From contig LNAC01000103.1 in NCBI GenBank assembly GCA_002007465.1, positions 1,634,565 to 1,698,564 on the forward strand: a DNA stretch of 64,000 nt. The letters run 5' to 3'. A program made the translations under genes and the position numbers. Of this stretch, positions 57,351 to 64,000 are shown piece by piece. Source of the stretch: Ailurus styani (Eukaryota > Chordata > Mammalia > Carnivora > Ailuridae). The notes below the pieces were generated by a model. It saw only the letters and a list, made by a program, of their open reading frames with translations, searched no databases and was not told where the DNA came from. The first letter of the stretch is position 1; the number at the start of each line of letters is the position of its first letter.

Positions 57351-58789
57351 CTTATTTTATATATACCAAAAAAATATTGGACTCTTCTTAGTAACACCTC
57401 ATTGTTCTTCAATCAGTCTTTGAAAACTAATAGATAGATAGAGTAAAACTCTATCTCTTGAAGATACCTTTGAAGACCTGTAAAGCTCTATCATCCCAGA
57501 TGATTTATGTGGTATAAGTCAAAGCTGGGATGATTACTGACTTTAAATAAAGACTGGGGCAATATTGTGTATATTGGAAATTATAAAGGATCTGAGACTT
57601 TATGCTACATACTAGCTAGCAATCTCATGAATGAGAACAGAAGACAAAAGACTCCTGGGTCAGAGATAAACAACTTCATTACTCATTGTTGTAGTAATTA
57701 GACTAAGTTTGTGATGGTACCAGTTCCCTTAGACCCCAAGTGTCTGGGCTCGGGAGTGGGGATGAGGAGTCCGGAATGGCTAAGGTCAATACTGTGCATG
57801 CAGTTGGTTTGCATCACAGTTGAGGAACCCCAACTAAAGATTCCAGATCTTTTGTGATGGTCTGCAAACAAACATGCCTGACATATGCACCAGAGGGAGC
57901 CATTGTCTTCATTATACTGGAGAATAAATAATCCTTTTGCTCCAGTGGAAACACTGTCTATTCAGTCTATGGGTATTCACTGTACACAAATTCTTGAAAA
58001 GATAGTAAATCTGTGAGAGAAAAAAAAGGGGGGGGGTTAGTGCCTCACTTACACAATGACATGAAGAAACACAAGATACCCAATAGGAATAGTCTTTCAG
58101 TAGTATGCATATTTTCAGTGCTCCTATCATAGCATATATTGTCTCATACTGTAACTGATTGTTTAGTTGTGTTTCTTTTCAATACTAATGGTTGTCTATT
58201 CCCTTACTGATTTTAAATCCTGAACATCTGTAACAGAATTTTTTAAAGTAAGTGATCAATATTACTAGATCAATAAAATAAATGCAATTTTATCTAGTTA
58301 AATTAAAATGAGGAGTAGGGATATAGTAATTTCAGAATTCTAATGGTAAAGTAGCCTGACTTCCTTTATCTAGAACCAATTCTGTTCTGGTAATAAAAAT
58401 AAATACAAATGAGTTCAGCTTTTTTACACTGAAAGTTGTGAATATGAACAGACTTGGATTTAGAAACAGTAAAGATCATACAGTTCCAAGAGCACATAAG
58501 AGTTGTGCATCCTGTGGCTTTTTTAGTTCTGAAGAAAGTGGTTTCTTGTGAAAGGGATTGGAAACTGGTTGAGTGCACTGATCCCTAATGACAAGAAGAT
58601 ATCATCAATTCATTTCCTAAGTTTCAAGAATGAGAGGGAGACTACCAGTACTACAAAAAGTTAAATCATACTGTATCTTCTCAGCTCGGGGAACAGAGCT
58701 TTTCACAGGCTTGTCTTCCATATTTTCCTCTATCTAATCACCAAACTGGACTACATGCATTACAAATATAATATCCTGCTTCTATGGCC
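57351..58789. other. Unassigned DNA
   Basis: A GC-richer patch is at about 57720-57800, otherwise AT-rich. No element recognised. Confidence 0.5.
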
Positions 58790-58804
58790 TGACTCATGAT
58801 TCTT

Positions 58805-58970
58805 TTTTTTTAAGATTTTATTTATTTATTTGAGACGGGGGGAGGAGCAGATGGAGAAGCAGACTCCCTGCTGAGCAGAGAGCCTGATCCTGGACTCAAT
58901 CCCAAGATCCTGAAATCATGACCTTAGCCAAAGGCAGACACTTAACCAACTGAACCACTCAGGCACCCCC
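58805..58970 (-). mobile_element. Older CanSINE, antisense, shortened
   Basis: TTTTAAGATTTTATTTATTT start, GAGGAGCAGATGGAGAAGCA body missing the CACAAGCAG part, and reversed head CACTCAGGCACCCC. TSD TGACTCATGATTCTT at 58790-58804 and TGACTTAGGATTCTT at 58971-58985. Confidence 0.94.
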
Positions 58971-59090
58971 TGACTTAGGATTCTTCACTAAACAAACCAG
59001 CCTTTTTGTCTCCAACAGGCTAAGTATCTTAGCCTTAGTCAGAGGTAAATTTTCTTCGTTCTAAGAGAATCTCATCTCTGATGTGCATTA

Positions 59091-59144
59091 TGGAGTACAT
59101 TATTGAATACATTATTGGAGTACATTATTATGGAGTACATTATT
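59091..59144. repeat. Short tandem block of GGAGTACATTATT-type units
   Basis: Four imperfect units with period about 12-16 bases. Confidence 0.9.
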
Positions 59145-59653
59145 CCTTTTTTGAATTATAAATATTTGTCTATGTGCCATATCTGTATACTAGACATTAA
59201 GTTGCACATAGTAGTGGTGCAGAAAATGCACAGTGAAAACTCCGTAGAAGCTATGTCCCACTCCAAAGCATATTCTTCTTTCTTCCACCTAAAATAACAC
59301 TGGGAATAAGTGTTCTACTTGCAAGTTAATGTAAAGACTCTTCAATTTCCATGAATTCTATACTTAAAAAAAGAGATTTGAGTATGTAGAGAAATGTAGT
59401 AGATTTGCGGAAAGCTAAAATAACAAACACTATAAATATTAACACTTAATTTAGCTATGTTATTCTGCGACTTTTTATGAATCCAATTAAAAGCAATTCT
59501 TTTTTTCTTTAGCATTGTATGGTATCTAGAAAGAAGAAGTTCAGTGATTTTTATAAGATAATCGTTTCAAGAAAGGCAAATATTTATATAAACAATGAAA
59601 GGCAACGGATTAGTCCTCCAGATATTTGAGTATATTTATAAACCATAATATAT
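59145..59653. other. Unassigned AT-rich DNA
   Basis: Nothing recognised. Confidence 0.5.
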
Positions 59654-59662
59654 AAATGTTAA

Positions 59663-59865
59663 GGGGTGCCTGAGTGGCTTAATTAGTTAAGCTCTGACTC
59701 TTGATTTCAGCTCAGGTCATGATCTCAGGGTCATGAGATTGAGCCCTGCATCAGGCTCCACAGTGGGCCTAGAGCCCTTGAGAGTCTGTCTCTCCCATTG
59801 CCCCTCCTCCCACTTGTGTGTGCACATGCACACACTCTCTCTCTCTAGAATAAATAAATCTTAAA
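59663..59865 (+). mobile_element. Older CanSINE
   Basis: GGGGTGCCTGAGTGGCTTAA head, TTGATTTCAGCTCAGGTCAT body and GAATAAATAAATC end. TSD AAATGTTAA at 59654-59662 and 59866-59874. Confidence 0.93.
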
Positions 59866-59874
59866 AAATGTTAA

Positions 59875-60539
59875 ATGGTATTTAGAATTTTAAAAATCAA
59901 CATATTATTCAATAAATCAAGTAATAGAAACCAATATATGGACACATTATATAATAAGCATTTATATATGAAATATTTATAGATGACAAAGGTGGATTTC
60001 TAGTCAATTAATATTAAATGGATTGTTAAGTTAGTATTTGAGACTAATAGAAAACTATCACTAAAAAGATTAGCCCTATCAAATTCTTTATCACAAAATA
60101 AATTCCAGTGGATAATACCTTTATATATATAAGAAGAAAGCCTTTTTAAGCAACTCACATAACCTGTCATTGAAATGAAGGAAAAGTATGTGTATGACAT
60201 ACACACAAACATACACACACTAAAAAAACCTCCCAAAAAACAGACCTTGTATTTCATAGGGAAAATGCCATGAAATTAGAGTAATTAGAACTAATAATAA
60301 TTTAAAATGCATGCTAAAAGTGTAATCTCCCTTTTTTATTATGACATAATATAGAATAAAAATCAGTTAAAATGAACTGTGCATATTTAATATGAAGATA
60401 TACAAAGCATATTAAAATATATTCAGCCCATTACTTGACAGAAAAACAAAAAATAAAACAAATTGAGCAGTATTTAGAACTGTTGACATTATAAGGAAAA
60501 TTTATACAGTGCTGGGTAAAATTCCTACAATTTTTGGAT
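59875..60539. other. Unassigned AT-rich DNA
   Basis: Nothing recognised. Confidence 0.5.
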
Positions 60540-60588
60540 GTATGTGTGTGTGTGTGTTCGTAGACACATTCTGTGTGTGTGTGTGTTT
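60540..60588. repeat. Interrupted (TG)n microsatellite
   Basis: Two TG runs separated by a TTCGTAGACACATTC insert. Confidence 0.95.
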
Positions 60589-60654
60589 TAGTATGCATGA
60601 ATGGGCAATTGGTTACATACATAAAAACTAATATTTTTTAGCAATTTCTAGATG

Positions 60655-60860
60655 TTTAGAATTTTTTCTAAGCTTATTATTATTTCATTTATTTTCACAA
60701 CAATCATTCTAACTGATCTTAGCACTATTCCAAAAAATTACAGATTAGAAAACAAGGGCACTAAGATTAAATTGTAGTGAAATTGGTTAAGAGATTAATT
60801 CGTAGTGAAACTGATAAGAAAACCCACGCAGTCTGGTTCCTGAATTCCTACTCCTTTTTA
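60655..60860 (+). mobile_element. MIR SINE relic
   Basis: 'TTTATTTTCACAACAATCAT', 'TTACAGATTAGAAAACAAGG' and 'ACCCACGCAGTCTGGTTCCT' follow MIR from the core to the 3' part. Confidence 0.65.
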
Positions 60861-60940
60861 TTATATTTTATGGCCCCTTAAGGTACATCAAAGCAAAATG
60901 CTAATACTCATCATTAAAAATAATAGACTCCTGAGTTAAT

Positions 60941-60974
60941 CACACACACACATACACACACACACACACACACA
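60941..60974. repeat. (CA)n microsatellite
   Basis: CA run with one CATA interruption. Confidence 0.97.
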
Positions 60975-61552
60975 GCAAGGCACTAAACTTTTGTTTAAAA
61001 ATGGAACGTATGTGGGTAGGGTGTGTACCTTCTCTAGAAGAATATATAGTCAGATATGTAGTTTGTAACTCTGAGGAAGAAGCTGGAATGACAGAGTACC
61101 AAAGGAGAATGAGTGAGAAAAAAAAAAAAGTACACATGGTTAGAGTGTACTTATTTTTAACTAAGTTATTACGTGAAATTTTCTTGAAAGTGTGCACACT
61201 ACAAATATGAAATAAAATAGACAACTCAACACAATTTTAATAAAACAGCCTATATCTTGGTGGCAACTATTATGATTAATGACTAAATGTGAAAAATATG
61301 GGAATATAATTGACTGTTTGCATTTAGATTTTCTTTAAACATTTCTTTCTTTAAGCTACGTTTAACATGTAAAGCTTTACACTTTGTTAAATCATTACCA
61401 ATAAAGAAACATATGCTGAATAATGAAACATGCTCTCATCAGGGTTATGCATATAGGAAAGGGTGGAAAAGGATTGTCCTCCTTATTAAGCAGAGTAGAA
61501 TCAATTTTTTGACTGCCTATTATCAGAAATGGAGAAAGTATTACAGCTTCCT
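60975..61552. other. Unassigned AT-rich DNA
   Basis: Nothing recognised. Confidence 0.5.
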
Positions 61553-61890
61553 CATGTGAAAGATATCATGTAGTATTTGTCCTTCTGTGTCTGGCTTACT
61601 TCACAAAGCATACTATCTTCTAGATTTATCTATGTTGCTGCAAATGGCAGGCTTTTCTTCTTTTTAAAGGCTGACTCATATTCCAATATATGTATATGCC
61701 ATATTTTCCTCATATTAAATAGTCACCCATAGAAGCAAAAGGTACAATATTGATTGTCAAGGGCTGGAAAGAGGGGGATTAGTTAAAGGGTACAAGGTTT
61801 CAGTTATGTAACATGAATTAGTCCAAGAGATCTAGTGCTCAGTATAGTACCTATAGTTAATCATAGTGTTTTATATAGTTAAAATTTTTT
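61553..61890. mobile_element. Twin-primed L1MA-like remnant (antisense then sense)
   Basis: 61553-61725 is antisense ORF2-end sequence (GATATCATGTAGTATTTGTC, TATCTATGTTGCTGCAAATG, TTTAAAGGCTGACTCATATT). From about 61729 the orientation flips to sense 3' UTR (CATAGAAGCAAAAGGTACA, TTGTCAAGGGCTGGAAAG, GGGTACAAGGTTTCAGTTAT, ACCTATAGTTAATCATAGTG). The two parts are neighbours in L1 order, which is the mark of 5' inversion by twin priming. The 3' end and tail have decayed. Confidence 0.72.
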
Positions 61891-63097
61891 CCTAAGTCAG
61901 TATTCTTTTGCAACCAAAATTCAACCTTAGGCGTATATAGACTTTTTTTTAAAACACGCTTATATTGCTCAAACCTGACCAAATTAAAACAAAAAATATT
62001 TTTTGGGGGAAGGGTGTCTGATATAACCACATATATCTAGGTAATGTGTTAAATTGGAGTCTGTTTCAAATCACTAATTGTACAAGCAGTTGTTGTTGAG
62101 GGAGGGGATATTGTTTCCAGTGCTCAGATATCTTATTTCCCAGGAGAGTTATTTGTAGGATAGTTGAGCATCAAAGGCAGCAGTGAAATCAAGGTCATTA
62201 AAATTACTTGTTGCAAATAAAAATGGCTTGTGAGCACAGCACTTTCTTTTTATATTTAACTTGAATTCATGCTTCAGAGACTTCGTTACAGTGTAATTTG
62301 GGAGTCTCAGCTGTCCCATTTAGGATGTCCACTGTTCAATTTTATAAATCAATGAGTTTTCCTAAATGTTGATTGCAATACTCTAGGTTAACATATGACT
62401 ACCAAATGATCATTTCTACATTTTTTTTCATTTCCAAAATAAATGAAACCACTGGTTTCTCTTCTTAGAACTCTTAACATCCCCTCCCCTTACCGATTGT
62501 ATGATTGTGCATATGGCTAGGCAGAGTTTTGAAAGAAATGACTTTTGCCTGAGTGATTACTATTTAATTACACTTTAACAGCATGCTCCTTTCTTAAGAG
62601 TCACATTCATTGCCAAATCCTCTGTCTTATTTTCAGCTTTTAAGAAATTAACACTGAAGTAGAAGCAGGTAATGATTATATAGAGTCCTAAGTAAACTTG
62701 CTTGGAAATAAGGGTTGTTTGCAGACTGAAAAGCTTTTATGACCCACTAGATTGAATGTTAATGCCTGTCATCATTTTAGGTGCTATGCTTAAAATGAGG
62801 TCAGGGTATCAGGAAAAAGAAGTCATGAAAGTGGGATATATAATACTTAAGACTGGCAAGTATTTGCCTTGTGAAAACTGCCACAAGAATTCTCTATCTG
62901 TGCTGTGTGTAGCAGTGCCAACCATTGCATTTATGTTTTATTACATCAAACTAGTGCCAGCTCAAATTCATGGCTTTAGTTGCTGCATAGTGAAAGCCTT
63001 TGGGGTATTTACAAGAAATAAAATTTTAAATATAAATATAGATGAAAATTTTAAAATGGATAATATTTATTGCATAATAACCATAGTTTATCTTGCT
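61891..63097. other. Unassigned DNA, 1.2 kb
   Basis: Contains the 114-codon frame 62756-63100, which has no visible family, signal or motif beyond a hydrophobic AVPTIAFMFYYIKLV stretch. Treated as chance. Confidence 0.45.
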
Positions 63098-63230
63098 TAA
63101 AGATGACCTTATGCAAGTCACACAACATTATCTGTCTCAGTATTTTAATTTGAAAGTGATGACAATAATAGGCATCATTCCTTTGAATTGTTTTAAGAAA
63201 TGAATATGTAATAGATGAAGACAAACTTAA
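63098..63230 (-). mobile_element. MIR SINE relic, antisense
   Basis: 'TTATGCAAGTCACACAACAT', 'CTCAGTATTTTAATTTGAAA' and 'TGACAATAATAGGCATCATT' are the reverse of the MIR core region. Confidence 0.6.
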
Positions 63231-64000
63231 CTCTTCGTCATGTATTACCATTGTTACTATGAAACAGATCTCAGCTAAGTACTTTCTTTACATTATGATC
63301 TGTATAATGCATTTATGTTTGTATTTACATATAAATATGTATTTATATGTAATATAGATAATATATTTACTTATATTTATTTACCTTTTGCTTTGTAGAA
63401 GAAGATATTACATATCTATTAAATATCTTGCTCAGGGTGGCAGAGATACTACCAGTGTCATTATTACATCATTATTATTTATTACTAAATTATTGCTATT
63501 AGATATATATTAATGTATTCAGCATTTATTCGGCAACCCCTAGTGCTTACTAGGGGGTTTGGGGCTGCTAATCTTAGTGCTTGAAATATATCAGTGATCT
63601 GAATAAATCATGTTGCTTATATACTTACTAAGGTAAGATAGATACCTGATAGTCAATGTAATACAATGATGTGATACATTGACTTTTACATGTATTAGTT
63701 ACATGGTGGCAGAAATGTATCAACTGATTCCACTATTCTCTCTGGCTTCTGATTAGATTCAGCCAATGGGGAGCTCCTGCAGAAAGTAGGGAAAGATGGG
63801 GAACAGATAAGGGTATTTATTCCTTCAGATCTTCCCTCTGGATCTAGCTATTTACTTTTGGGCTGTGTCCCTTGACCAATGATCACTACGTCTGCCAGCA
63901 CTATTTCTACCATCTTCTGTGTGATTCTTTCCATTTTCTATAACTATTCTTTTGTCCTGTTCTTCTAGACCTACTGGTTTTAATAATGTAGTTCTATACC
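63231..64000. other. Unassigned AT-rich DNA to window end
   Basis: TATATTTATA-rich at about 63330-63385. The rest is not recognised. Confidence 0.5.

Noticed and set aside
62756..63100. 114-codon frame as a small gene
   Set aside because: No signal, domain, polyadenylation or splice context was recognised. The length is not striking for AT-rich DNA when all six frames are scanned.
1..64000. CRISPR arrays, operons, ribosome binding sites, phage or plasmid features
   Set aside because: The sequence is mammalian nuclear DNA. The only regular repeats are microsatellites and transposons.

Overview
The window is a 64 kb stretch of carnivore nuclear DNA with no recognisable protein-coding gene, rRNA or functional tRNA. 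The host call rests on 27 tRNA-derived CanSINE copies (5' start GGGCGCCTGGGTGGCTCAG, 3' end AAATAAATAAATAAAATC plus an A-tail) and on carnivore-type LINE-1. Twelve of the SINEs carry the mustelid-type body ('AAGCCTCTGCC' followed by 'GCCTACTTGTGATCTCT'), so a mustelid such as a mink, ferret, otter or badger relative is most likely. Base composition is AT-rich. No open frame exceeds 196 codons, and the longer recognisable ones lie inside LINE-1. The region is intergenic or deep intronic.

Layout. 1-5.5 kb: nested SINEs, a MaLR LTR relic split by a SINE, L2 relics and a TA-rich hairpin. 5.48-11.03 kb: one old, long antisense LINE-1 that keeps its 5' UTR, has lost most of ORF1 and its 3' UTR, and has been hit by two SINEs, a sense LINE-1 fragment and a solo retroviral LTR. 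11-23.3 kb: sparse DNA with old antisense L1M fragments, an MLT1-like LTR, and a SINE broken by an assembly gap (14047-14176). 23.4-25.4 kb: a 5'-truncated sense LINE-1 with a young SINE inside it. 25.8-37.9 kb: SINEs of two ages, one nested pair, L2, L1M and a MaLR LTR. 38.3-40 kb: a sense L1MA-like copy. 40.4-43.6 kb: a repeat-poor stretch. 43.6-53.7 kb: SINEs, MaLR-type LTR relics and another L1MA-like copy. 53.7-64 kb: mostly unique AT-rich DNA with TG/CA microsatellites, two MIR relics and a twin-primed (5'-inverted) L1 remnant.

Nothing here works together as a pathway. The biology that can be read is the insertion history: target-site duplications (TSDs), nesting order, a small SINE 3' transduction, twin priming, a solo LTR, and a repeated LINE-1 5' UTR with a long antisense open frame. 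I found no convincing new biological system. The most unusual items are the antisense open frame in the LINE-1 5' UTR (9844-10434), the inverted 16-base 5' UTR match at the LINE-1 internal breakpoint (9360-9375), and the SINE 3' transduction (475-939). Family names come from memory of consensus sequences, because no database search could be run.
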